Below are positions 25,696 through 35,916 of a DNA stretch of 64,000 nucleotides, in pieces. The position numbers and the translations under genes were made by a program. Source of the stretch: Struthidea cinerea (Eukaryota; Chordata; Aves; Passeriformes; Corcoracidae); assembly GCA_013397865.1 (NCBI GenBank), contig VZTI01003894.1, forward strand, positions 35,785 to 99,784. Reading direction: 5' to 3'. Each line of letters begins with the position of its first letter. The first letter of the stretch is position 1. Below the pieces are notes generated by a model, which saw nothing but the letters and a program-made list of their open reading frames with translations, made no database searches and was not told the DNA's origin.

Positions 25696-27534
25696 GTCAT
25701 GCAAGAAAATAACCTGTATATATTCTTACTTCAAAATAGCAAGATTAGTCTAAATGTCTTGATTGATTACTTGGCTATGAAACTTCTTTAAGTATGATGT
25801 AGTTTTTGCAGTTTATAATAGAAAATCGCACTGTTTCTTAAATCTGGAAGGCAGAAAATAACTTGCCAGCTTGAGGAACCATTCCTGCAACAGTATTTGA
25901 ACAGTAATAATCCTTTTCATAACTCATGCATCTCCGTTTCCTTTGAAATGATACCTTTTCTTGAGTAAAACCACAAATAAACATGCTTATTCAATGCCTA
26001 TCAGCCTGACAGCTGGCTCACACGGTGGAATATTGGTTTACAAAGTTATTGAAATCTACGCATTTCCTTCTATCCCTTGATATACAAAACATATGGACCA
26101 AAACACAATTCTGAAGACCAGTATATTTCATACCACACTCTGACAAGAGAATTACTGAGACATAGTGGATTTTTTTTGTTCCAGTGACTTTCAGAAATAT
26201 AAAACATAAGTCTTATGTAGGGTTATCTAGCATATAGTGGATTGCAGAAACCCCTCAGTTTAGAAAAATAAACATTTTGAACCCTGGATGATATTCACAT
26301 ATACATGTACGCATGTTCAGTTTTTATTTTCAGTATCTCTGGACTGAAAAACACAAGAGATAATTTCCTTTAATTAAGATAGAAATCATATAGTATTTCT
26401 ACAGATTGCATAGCCTGGTCTGTAAGACACTTTAATTTGTTCTTAATTTTAAATTTCTCTGCATTCATGCTGATTTCAGTAATTTCATTCATATTTATTT
26501 TTCTGCACCAAGTACTTACCTCTTCCAAACATGAGAATATTGTAAAACAAAAACTTCAGAGGCTGACCAAAAAAGAGTCAACTAGAGTAGGAAACTAAAT
26601 TTTAAAAACTTATACATGTATTTTAAGGATTTCACAATACTTTCTCACAATTTGAGAACAATGTATTTTGCAATTTACGTGTGTACACACAGAAATGTTG
26701 ACTTAAAAACTAATCTATTTTAGTAACATCTGTATTTTTCTTTCTTCACGTATCAGTTTCATCTCATGTGAGTAAAAATAATAGTCAATATAGAAAGTAA
26801 TCAAAAGGAAGAAGTAAAAAGTACAATTTAGAGGCAGGATAGATCCATGCCAGTCACAGGATGTTTTCTCCTTTGGAACGAATTCATTTTTATATTGGGA
26901 AAAAGGTAAAAAATTACACTACTTTTATAGAAATTGTATTTCCCATGAAATCCATCAATATTGAAAGACAAAGCAGATCAAAAACAGAGTTCATACTGAG
27001 TCATATGAAACTTGGAACATTACAGCATTGCTGTTAATCTAAAAATATGTTTAAACAATAGTACACATCTAAGTTCAGAGCAGAAATAAAACTGCGCACA
27101 ATAGTCAGTGCAACTGTTTAGGTAACACAACAATGTACTACCACATCACTGATATTAATACGTTGTTGGTATATGCTTATGTGTCTTAGACTTTAAAGAA
27201 ACAACATGGATAAATTTAAAACCAGTAAAATTTATTTAGGTGAGAAGATTTCAGGCCAGAATGTGATAATCAATCGACTCATTAGAGCTGGAAGTCAGCT
27301 ACACATTTAGGTATCAGATGTGGAATTAAGAAGAAATCTATGTAACACATTCAAGGACGATTAAAATTCTTTTAGTATGAGAGAGAGAGCATATTGCTTA
27401 CAAAGAAAATGTGATTTGTTAAAGCAAACATCAGGTAATCTTGGTTATAGAAGCTGACCTATTTATTTGTTGAGCACCCTCTTTTTTTACCCGTAATTAA
27501 ACAGTAATGGGTAACTACCCGTTTCTTACATAAA

Positions 27535-27550
27535 TTATTATTATTATTAT
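27535..27550. repeat. (TTA)n microsatellite
   Basis: Five tandem tta units plus a partial unit within AT-rich DNA. Confidence 0.75.
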
Positions 27551-29069
27551 GTTTTCTTATTCAGATACTCATGAATCTGGTAGTACAGTGCTTTAGTCCA
27601 AGAAGGCCCTGAATAGATTTAATTTAAATTGAACAGCTACATCAACTGCAAACAAACAAATGAACTAGCAAACAAAATGAGCTGTAATTTAAGGGGTGTT
27701 TATTTCAAAAGTGTTTGTTTTCAGAAATTAAGAATTTAATTTAAATCAATTTTAACTTAACTAATTTAGGTATTCAAGCTAATGTATGTCTTAGCTGAAC
27801 TGGGATATAGGGGAGCTCAAAACTCTGGCTGGAAAATGTAGTACAAACAGAAGGAAAAATGTATATGGACTGATTCAGCTATCGAAATGATCATCTTGGA
27901 GAAAATGTTAAGAACAAACAATGTCTCCTTATGTAGGAGGAGCAAAAGGACTAGTTACGAAGGACAAAAACACAAAATCAATTTTGAGTCAAAGAGAGAA
28001 TTACTTAATGTACAACTAACCTTAGCAGTGGCAATATTTTGATCGTCTTCAATTATTAGAAGAATGAAGAACAAGGGAAAAAATTTTAAAAGCTTTTCTT
28101 AAATAAGGATATCTAAAGTTCCCTAATTAAACTAAAGGTATATTTTGTTTCATTTTCAGTAAAGAGAGTCATGATGAATGCTAAGACAAAGGCAGTAAGA
28201 AAATGCTTTTATTGAGAAAAAATAAGTATCTCCACAAAGTCAAGCCAAGCTGCAAGACCCTAGTGAATCCAAAGGGCTAGACATAACTCTATATCATAAT
28301 TCTTTATGAATCAGCAGATGAATTCACAGATTCAATAGTAAAAAACTGCAATAAGTTGCTTATGTGGAAGCTAGGGGTTGAGGAATTACTGGCAAATATG
28401 AAACTGGCTACACAATTTATTGATCCAGGAAGAGGAAAGAAAGAATCAGACACTGCATGCTCATTACGCTCTCTTAATATTTCTTTCAAGACTATATAAA
28501 ATAAAAGATAATGTTGGCAAAGGAACAAATAGATATGACATGAGTTTTAGTCTGGGTATTAGATAAAAGTTTGTATTCATCGGAGTAGTGTAGTTGAAGA
28601 ATGAACTTCTCACTGAAATAAGGAAGTAGAACCAGCATCTAATTTTTAGACAGAGCTTGATTCCTTTCTAGATAATATTGCATACTGCGATTGCATGTGA
28701 TGAGAAAGGAACATAATGTCACTCCAGTGTAATGCACTTAATCTCCAAATGTGCTTGTGTGTGGTGAAAAAGTCCTTTCTTTTTAATATATTATGATTTC
28801 TAGCCACAACACAAAATTATCAGCAGAAACAGTGTTAAGTTATTCCTTAAGCTTAGCAGGAAAACAACTGACAAAGCGAAAAGTGGAAAAGACATTTGTT
28901 ATGAACCAGTTTGAGAGGAATGCAGAACTTGTCTTTAAAAACAAGCTGTGGGCCTGCTGGTAGACAAGGCTAAGCACTAAGAGATAAGAAAGACAATGGG
29001 AAGAATTCCATTGATTGATGAATTAAAGAGATATGTATCTTCAAACACACCAAAGGTCTGCTGACGGGG

Positions 29070-29699
29070 NNNNNNNNNNNNNNNNNNNNNNNNNNNNNNN
29101 NNNNNNNNNNNNNNNNNNNNNNNNNNNNNNNNNNNNNNNNNNNNNNNNNNNNNNNNNNNNNNNNNNNNNNNNNNNNNNNNNNNNNNNNNNNNNNNNNNNN
29201 NNNNNNNNNNNNNNNNNNNNNNNNNNNNNNNNNNNNNNNNNNNNNNNNNNNNNNNNNNNNNNNNNNNNNNNNNNNNNNNNNNNNNNNNNNNNNNNNNNNN
29301 NNNNNNNNNNNNNNNNNNNNNNNNNNNNNNNNNNNNNNNNNNNNNNNNNNNNNNNNNNNNNNNNNNNNNNNNNNNNNNNNNNNNNNNNNNNNNNNNNNNN
29401 NNNNNNNNNNNNNNNNNNNNNNNNNNNNNNNNNNNNNNNNNNNNNNNNNNNNNNNNNNNNNNNNNNNNNNNNNNNNNNNNNNNNNNNNNNNNNNNNNNNN
29501 NNNNNNNNNNNNNNNNNNNNNNNNNNNNNNNNNNNNNNNNNNNNNNNNNNNNNNNNNNNNNNNNNNNNNNNNNNNNNNNNNNNNNNNNNNNNNNNNNNNN
29601 NNNNNNNNNNNNNNNNNNNNNNNNNNNNNNNNNNNNNNNNNNNNNNNNNNNNNNNNNNNNNNNNNNNNNNNNNNNNNNNNNNNNNNNNNNNNNNNNNNN
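29070..29699. other. Assembly gap (630 N)
   Basis: A run of unknown bases. Both edges are G runs: gacgggg on the left, six G on the right. Open frames that read through it on either strand are artefacts of translating N. Confidence 0.98.
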
Positions 29700-29726
29700 G
29701 GGGGGAGGGGGACGGGGACGACAGGG
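29700..29726 (+). other. G-quadruplex motif at gap edge
   Basis: Four G runs of at least three bases with short loops: six G, then five G, then gggg, then ggg, separated by a, ac and acgaca. This satisfies the usual intramolecular quadruplex pattern. It probably explains why sequencing failed to its left. Confidence 0.75.
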
Positions 29727-30290
29727 AGAGAGTGGCAGAGGTGAGGTAGAAGCACGTCACCCTTCCGAGGGTCCCAACAATGTCTTGCTGCTCCTCTCCA
29801 CCTGGTCTTGGTGGTAAGGGTCCCCTGTTGCCACCAGGCCGCACCACGCCGCATCATGTCACGCAGAAAAGTATAGAATCCAGTGGATTAATATGCATTT
29901 TGGGCATGTGGGAATGCCCAGGTGCCTCCCTTGCAGGGCACCAGTTTGACACTGTCCCTTGCAGCACTGTGGATCTGTTGCCTCATTTGCAGTGCTCTGG
30001 TGCAGGGTCTGGGGACCCCTTTGGGGGGACCTTTGATGGGCCGTGACAGTCCCTCTGCTGCGGATAAGCTTCTCCCCAGGGTGAAGGGGCCCCTGCAGCT
30101 TGGGCTCCTGTGCACAGCAGAGGATGGGCGTTCGCTGCCTCTCACTCACTACAGGCTTTTTCACCAAACACCCAAACCCTCTCCTCCCCCCACCCTTTGG
30201 TGTGAGGGTCTGTGTGAGCCTGGTATCTGACAGCTCCAGGGCTGTGGTCTCCACCCTGAAGGTGCTAAGCTTGATCCCCTTGTGAATGTA
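29727..30290. other. GC-richer unclassified segment beside gap
   Basis: About 560 bp clearly richer in G and C than its surroundings, with open frames of 85-131 codons on both strands. None shows a domain I recognise; the minus-strand frame of 131 codons (29859-30254) ends near a CPKC motif but has no zinc-knuckle spacing. Open frames on both strands are expected by chance in GC-rich DNA. It may be the visible edge of a repeat or retroviral insertion hidden in the gap, or a small CpG-poor GC island. No confident identity. Confidence 0.4.
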
Positions 30291-31439
30291 TTCTTTTTTC
30301 CCCAGACCAGAACGTAATTTATCTTATCTCCACCAAGAAGCAGTTCAGGGCCTCAGTCAGAAGGCCTATCTAGGGTGTGGTGCTCTTCTCTGCAACTTTT
30401 GTAATAGGCAAAAGCCCTTCATGAAGATGTTTAAGTCATAAACTATGGCATTTCCATCTCCAACAACACTATAGCCTTGTAAAATCGTATGTGAATGGTG
30501 ACACCAGCAACCACAGAAAACATGCTGCTGAATTCCCTGGTTCTGTCCCAGTCTTATCTGGCATCTGTTTTATTAGAAAATTAGATTATTTTTCCAAATA
30601 TCTCTGGTTCTTCTCTGAATAAGACAGATGATGCTTAAAAGTATATTTAGAGTGAACAAAATACTCACTGAAAGAATTTTTTTGAGTTGAAGGCTGCTTG
30701 AAAATATAATACAGCTCTAATGTGTGTGGCCTTGAGTACTTTGGTAATAAAAAGGTATGTTTGGCAAAAAAGATGTGAAAAAGTATGAGTTTTACATCAC
30801 GGTTGTGGGCATCATTAGATCATTAACACTGCACATCATTTTTTCCCTAAATGTAATATGCTCTAGGTAAAAAAAAAAAGGAGAAAACCAAAAACCAGAA
30901 ATACCTAGTTTTGGATAAGCCAGGTTAACACATTTTTCTGGTTTTCTACCAAAATAATACCGAAGTAGGAACAATACCCAGAAGAGGTTGGACCCTTCTG
31001 ATTCTCTCTAATGCACTTTCTGCTAAACTTCTTACTCTGAATTATTTTTTTTTAATCTTTTTCTTTCATTATTCATTTCACAGTTGCCAAACTCAACTGT
31101 CTTCATAGCAAATTACATAGAATGTGCTGTAAATAAATACTGCAAATATGTACCTGAACATGGGCTTTTACACTTTGTTGTCCACCCTTTCTATTCAGTC
31201 ACCCTTAATGTAAAATCACGTTCCAGGTTTTAAAAAATCCAGACTCCAGTTAATAAGGGAATTCAATACTAAAATACTGGTGATGTTTTGCCAGTTATCA
31301 CTGAAAAGAATGAAGCTGCAGAATTCAGCACGTTTCCTTACTTCTGTCAGACTTTATTCCTTTAATTGTCTGGTATCTTGTGCTGTTCTTTAGAATCTTA
31401 CCTCAAGGCTCCTACATGATAAACAGTGTATTTCCAACT
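30291..31439. other. Noncoding DNA, nothing recognised
   Basis: AT-rich sequence without recognised repeats or genes; short A and T runs only. Confidence 0.5.
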
Positions 31440-31740
31440 GCAACTTGCTACCTTCTCCACAAGGAAGAAATTGGACTCATGCACCTCAGCTTTATTCAGA
31501 CCAAAGACTGTAAAACCTCTCCCAAGAACTGCATGTGGCTCTAAGGCAGGCTACAGAGGAGGCTGTACTGCTCCGCTGGTAACTGAGTGCAATGCTACAT
31601 GAGGGTCAGTAACAGCACAGGTGGGGCTGCATCAGCCTCTGTGGATGCAGGAGAAGTTACTGTGATCCAGCAGCAGATCCAGCAGCCATGACCTTCCACA
31701 AGCACCACGGCACTCACTCCCAGATGAACTGATGATTTTC
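31440..31740 (-). other. Unclassified GC-richer segment with AATAAA
   Basis: A 300-bp block with higher GC than its flanks. Read on the minus strand it contains ctgaataaagctgagg with an AATAAA (complement of 31491-31496). That composition and signal would fit part of an LTR or the 3' end of a retroposed transcript. I see no TG...CA ends, duplication, poly(A) tail or open frame to decide between them. Confidence 0.3.
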
Positions 31741-33019
31741 TATTCAGTAAAAAAAGGGATCATGCAGAACTATCATGATGGTATGAAGGAAGGAGTCTTA
31801 ATCCTCCTACTCCCAAACTGTTCATGATTTGCAAGCCAAGCAGGAAATATCTATGTCAAAGTAAATCATTCCTCTTTTCCATTTAAACATTTAATGACAT
31901 TCACACAGTTAATTGCTATCCATTCCATTCATGTACAACTATACGGTTAGCCAAAAAGGTCTAACATGAGTCTCATTAATTCTTAGAGTCCCCTTGCATT
32001 CTCATATTTTTACCTTTTTGTTTCTTCAAGCCATTCTTGAAATTCCTTATCTCCATCATCACACTTAATTCTGTCCTGAGTTTTGCAATTAATGTTCTTT
32101 TCTGGTTTTTCCTCCTGGTTCTCCTGACATTTCCAGAGATTAAATGAAGCTTCCTGTGTGCCAAGATATTTAGGTTTTTCTTAAATTATTTTTATAATTT
32201 TTCAGGTTTTACTCCTTTATGAGCAAAGTTAATAACTGATTTTCAAAACAGCCTTTTTTGTTTGCTTAGTGTGAGAAGCAGAAGCAATGCAACTTTTCTT
32301 CTTGATAGCAGTTGTAAGTAGTCTATTTTATGTGAGAATGTTTTAATTTACTTCTACTGTAAATCTCACTTATTAAAGCAAAAAAACACCTATAGGAAAA
32401 TGGTGGATTTCATAAAATTAATATGAAACAAGTTACAGGAATGCTGGGGACAAAATTAATAATAGTAATAAAATTATTTCAGCATGAAAATCCATTTTTT
32501 CTTCTTTTCCACTTTCCCAAAGTTACTTTTCATATATGTTATTATCCAAATGTCAGCACTTAGCACTTAGAGGTCAATTTTCTTTTGGCACAAATGGGTA
32601 GGATTTCAGTTGCAGTACCTTGATAAAAGAGAAATTGAGAGGCACCTAAAACAAAAAAAAGTAAAAATGCTGTTGAATTTAATAAGAAATTAACTACACC
32701 TTTAAAATTATCTCTTCTCAAGAAATTAATCAGACAAGATTTGATAAAACTAATTTTCTTAAGAAGGAACATGTGCAGAAATGTAGAAATGTAGACACTT
32801 CATGTGAAAACATTACAAACACATAAATAAAAATTATGATTATATACAAGTATACTCACATATTTATATGCAAGTATACTCACGTTTATCATGATTTTTA
32901 TTCAAAACTGAGGGGTTAATAATTGTTTGATGACTGTGTCTCTTTGTGCATTCCTGATGAACTCAGAAGTGTTACACTTAAGCTGTCATCTAGTTATCCA
33001 CAATAACTGTTGAGGAAGA
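31741..33019. other. Noncoding DNA with one short duplication
   Basis: AT-rich sequence with no recognised gene. A lysine/arginine-rich minus-strand frame at 31976-32164 reflects pyrimidine-rich plus-strand sequence and is not supported. The 24-bp duplication at 32844 is listed separately. Confidence 0.5.
32844..32889. repeat. Tandem duplication, 22-24 bp unit
   Basis: at(a/g)caagtatactcac followed by an AT stretch occurs twice in a row (32844 and 32868). Confidence 0.8.
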
Positions 33020-33690
33020 ACCTGCAGTGAGAGGAAAATTTAGGATAGTGAATTTTCAGTTGTTTATGGAACTAGTGGATAGGATCCCCAGGAACCTGTC
33101 TTTAGGGATTAAGAAGCTGAATAGAGCTGGAAATTTTTTGATGACGTTATTCTTACAGCAAAAGCTTTTTCAATTCCCAGCTGTAAGAAACTAGGGACAG
33201 AAGGCAGAAGGCCAGCACTGCTGATTGAGGACCTTCTGGTCAAACTACTGTGCAAGAAGAAAAGTAAAAGTCAGGGGAACCAGAGACTTGTATCCTGGCA
33301 AGAACAGAGAGTTGCTGCTCAGATGTTTAGGGATGGGATTGGGAAAGCTGTGGGGAAACCTTGTTACAGATGTTTTATAAAGAGGCCTGAAAAGAAAGCT
33401 GCAAAAAGATTTGTAATGACAGAATAAGGGACAGAATAATGTACAGTGACTTTAAACTAAAAGATTGAATGGATATAAAGAAGAAATTTTTTACTAAGAA
33501 GGTGATGAGATGCTGGAACAGAGTACCCGGAGCAGATGTGGATGCTCCATCACTGGCAGTGTTCAAAGTCAGGTTGAACACAGCTAACGAAATATATTCT
33601 AAGGAAATATATCCCACTCCATGGCAGAGGAATTGGAGTAGCTGATCTTTGAATCTCCTTCCCAACACAATCACAAATTTAACAGAAATT
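33020..33690 (+). mobile_element. CR1 LINE with large internal deletion
   Basis: The left part (about 33020-33350) matches the region of CR1 ORF2 between endonuclease and reverse transcriptase. The order seen is aactagtggataggatcccc, cccagctgtaagaaa, gaccttctggtcaaacta, gtatcctggcaagaa, atgtttagggatggg. The right part (about 33350-33690) matches the CR1 3' end: gtaatgacagaataaggg, ctttaaactaaaag, gatataaagaagaaattttttac, ggaacagagtaccc, then cttcccaacacaatc. The reverse-transcriptase body expected between them is missing. Either one copy lost about 2 kb or two same-orientation fragments abut. Both halves are degenerate and non-coding. A terminal octamer array is not preserved. Confidence 0.85.
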
Positions 33691-33791
33691 AAAGATAGAG
33701 CTTGAAGGGTCTAGAGAAAAATCATAAGATCCTATGATAAACTTTCTACTGGGCTGTGAACCAAACTAAAGTATTAGAATCTGTGCTGTCC

Positions 33792-34384
33792 TGTGGCGGC
33801 CCGTTAGCCTGTACTACAGGGAATAGAGAGAATTTGCGGTAAGACAGTATCTAGTACCAGAGACTTAGGTCACAGTGAGAAAAGAAGCCTCTACCAGAAT
33901 GCTTTGTTCTGTTATGGTAATCTACCCCAGTTCTGCTTCCCTGGTTGGCTGTTGGCCGCTCCGCCCCCTTGTTACCTTGTATGTTCCGTGCTGTAGAAAG
34001 TTCTCCACTCCAGTTTCACCCCATTGGCCTCTGCCCCTCGCCACTCCCCCAGAGCTCCCCCATTGGTTCCCATTCCCTAGTCTTGCCTTTGTACCACCCC
34101 CGTGCCCTCACACCATTGGTTCCTGGTGCTAGCCCCACTCCCGTACTTAAGCCTGAGTTCTTCATTTTTTCTGGGTCTTTGCCTCTAGAACCCTTCATAG
34201 AGTAGAAGCCATAAACAGCTCCTGTGGAAATCTATGCAAAGATCCTTCCTGCCTCTTTGCCGTCGACTTACATTACGGAAGCTATCCATGTGTTTGTGCG
34301 TGCACGTGTGTGTGAGTGTATATAGGTGATCCTGCTGAGCAGCTTCACTTTGGAGACACTTTTTAGAGATTGCTACACCTCGCA
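33792..34384 (+). mobile_element. Solo LTR with 4-bp duplication, class I-like
   Basis: The segment starts tgtggcggcccgttag and ends ctacacctcgca. The tetramer gtcc precedes it (33788-33791) and follows it (34385-34388). Its U3 is GC-rich and holds three ATTGG (inverted CCAAT) boxes; tacttaag at 34144 is a TATA-like element at the right spacing; cataaa near 34212 could serve as a variant poly(A) signal. These traits and the 4-bp duplication fit a gammaretrovirus-like (class I) LTR in plus orientation. No internal retroviral sequence is present. A 4-bp match alone is weak, so the exact ends are less certain than for the 5- and 6-bp cases. Confidence 0.78.
34022..34151 (+). promoter_or_regulatory. 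LTR promoter: three ATTGG boxes and TATA-like site
   Basis: ATTGG occurs at about 34023, 34062 and 34115, each in a C-rich context (ccattgg). It is followed by tacttaag at 34144-34151. This is the arrangement of an NF-Y-dependent retroviral U3 promoter. Transcription would run to the right, starting near 34170-34180. Whether it is still active is unknown. Confidence 0.55.
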
Positions 34385-34388
34385 GTCC

Positions 34389-35916
34389 GGCACAGAAGCT
34401 GCAGAACTTGGGATAGCAATAGAGTCCCTTTTCAGTTGTTACAGCAAACAGTGGGTAGCTTACTCATGATTAACCTAATAATATGAATTCACTGAGTTAA
34501 AATTGATATAACAGATGATTTCTCTGTCCCTGTGGCATATGTCTTCTCACTGCTATATTAAATAAAATAAGTAATACAATGCATTTGATCAGATGATATT
34601 GCAACAGTGAGTACAGTGTATTAGCCATTATCTGTATTTCTGAAATCCTCACAGTTCTTGCCTAATTGGCTGTAGAAAAATGTCTTCAAATCAATTAAGT
34701 CTTGACATGAAAATTCATGAAGACAAAAATATTTTTGTATATGAAGGCTTGTAGAAAATTTCAAATATTTGTTAATGATTGTCTTGTTTTATTTCAAATG
34801 ACTTTACCTGACATTTATGAGAACATGTGCATAGAGGAAAGTACCGATGTGCAGTGTTAAGATGGAATAAAAGAGGCATTCTCTTCTCTGAGAGAGTAAT
34901 AAGTCTCAGAAAATTTTCCTCAAGGCCTTTTGAACTTTGTATTTAAATTTCAAGAAATTTGCATTCAAAATCTGAGGAAATGACATTTGAGTTTTCTTTC
35001 AAGTTTTTATTCTCTAAATATTTGAAGAAGTTTGTCTTCTTTTTCTGTAATGCTACCTCATAAACCACAAGGAAAAGAGTCCTAATGTGGATAATTTGAA
35101 CTTCCTTAAAAAAAGAAATCCTACTGTAAGGTTATTTCTTTTGCATCTTCTGCTGTGCAGTATATTGAAATAAAAGAACTGAAACTGTGTTTTAAAACAT
35201 CACACAAAATTAAATATAGTATATGAAAAACATGCAAACCTCTTGTCTTGGACGTCTGGCATGGAACTTTCATAAAATTCTGGGAAAATGAGTGTGATCC
35301 TCTTTTCAGACATGCCCTGAAATGACAATGTCTTTATGAATAAAGACAATAATTTAGCATCAGTCAAAACCAGAAAGCTGGCAAATACAAAGTTTTGCTA
35401 TTTTCTAGAAAACATAAGTGAAGAGCAATTATACATGTTTAAAATTATTTTAAAACCTTTCAAAGTACTGGTTTAGATGTGCTGGAGATGCAGTACAAGC
35501 AATTCCCAAGTTTTTTTACATCTTATTAAATCATTTACACAGGCAACCTTAATTAAAAAGTCATTTTTCTAAATAAAATAAAATAATTATAGAATACTTT
35601 CACTTTCTATAATTTATGCAGATCTGGTAAACACTTTTCTTCATACAATTCCTATTGACTAACAGCTTTAGTTCAGCAGCCTTAAAGGAAAGCCTTGCAT
35701 ATTTTGGAAATGTGAAAAGAGGATAAAAACGTTTGTTTCTCCAGTTGTTGAAAATATTTAAAAAGAAACCTAAGGGAAAGGACAGCAAGTAGTTGTCTCT
35801 CAACATGAGTTCCAAAAGCACATTCCAATTTCTTAACACACAGAAGACGTAAACTGAGAGTGAAACTAATATTTCTCTCACTAGGGAGCATAAAACTAAT
35901 AAAATTGAAATTATTT
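34389..35916. other. Noncoding DNA, nothing recognised
   Basis: AT-rich sequence between the class I-like LTR and the long CR1. No repeat family or gene recognised. The 135-codon minus-strand frame at 35600-36007 runs into the CR1 3' end and has no recognisable domain. Confidence 0.5.

Larger units (their letters stand above)
25129..29069. other. Long noncoding stretch with poly-T tracts
   Basis: No gene recognised. Poly-T runs of 17 and 20 lie at 25418-25434 and 25676-25695. They bracket a GC-richer patch of about 80 bp containing a 14-bp palindrome. A (TTA)n tract lies at 27535-27550. The last 200 bp before the gap (about 28880-29069) has a texture unlike the AT-rich background and may belong to an unclassified repeat continuing into the gap. 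Confidence 0.5.

Noticed and set aside
28970..29857. Large open frames of 238-295 codons across the gap on both strands
   Set aside because: They consist almost entirely of unknown residues from the 630-N gap; only a few dozen real codons lie at each end.
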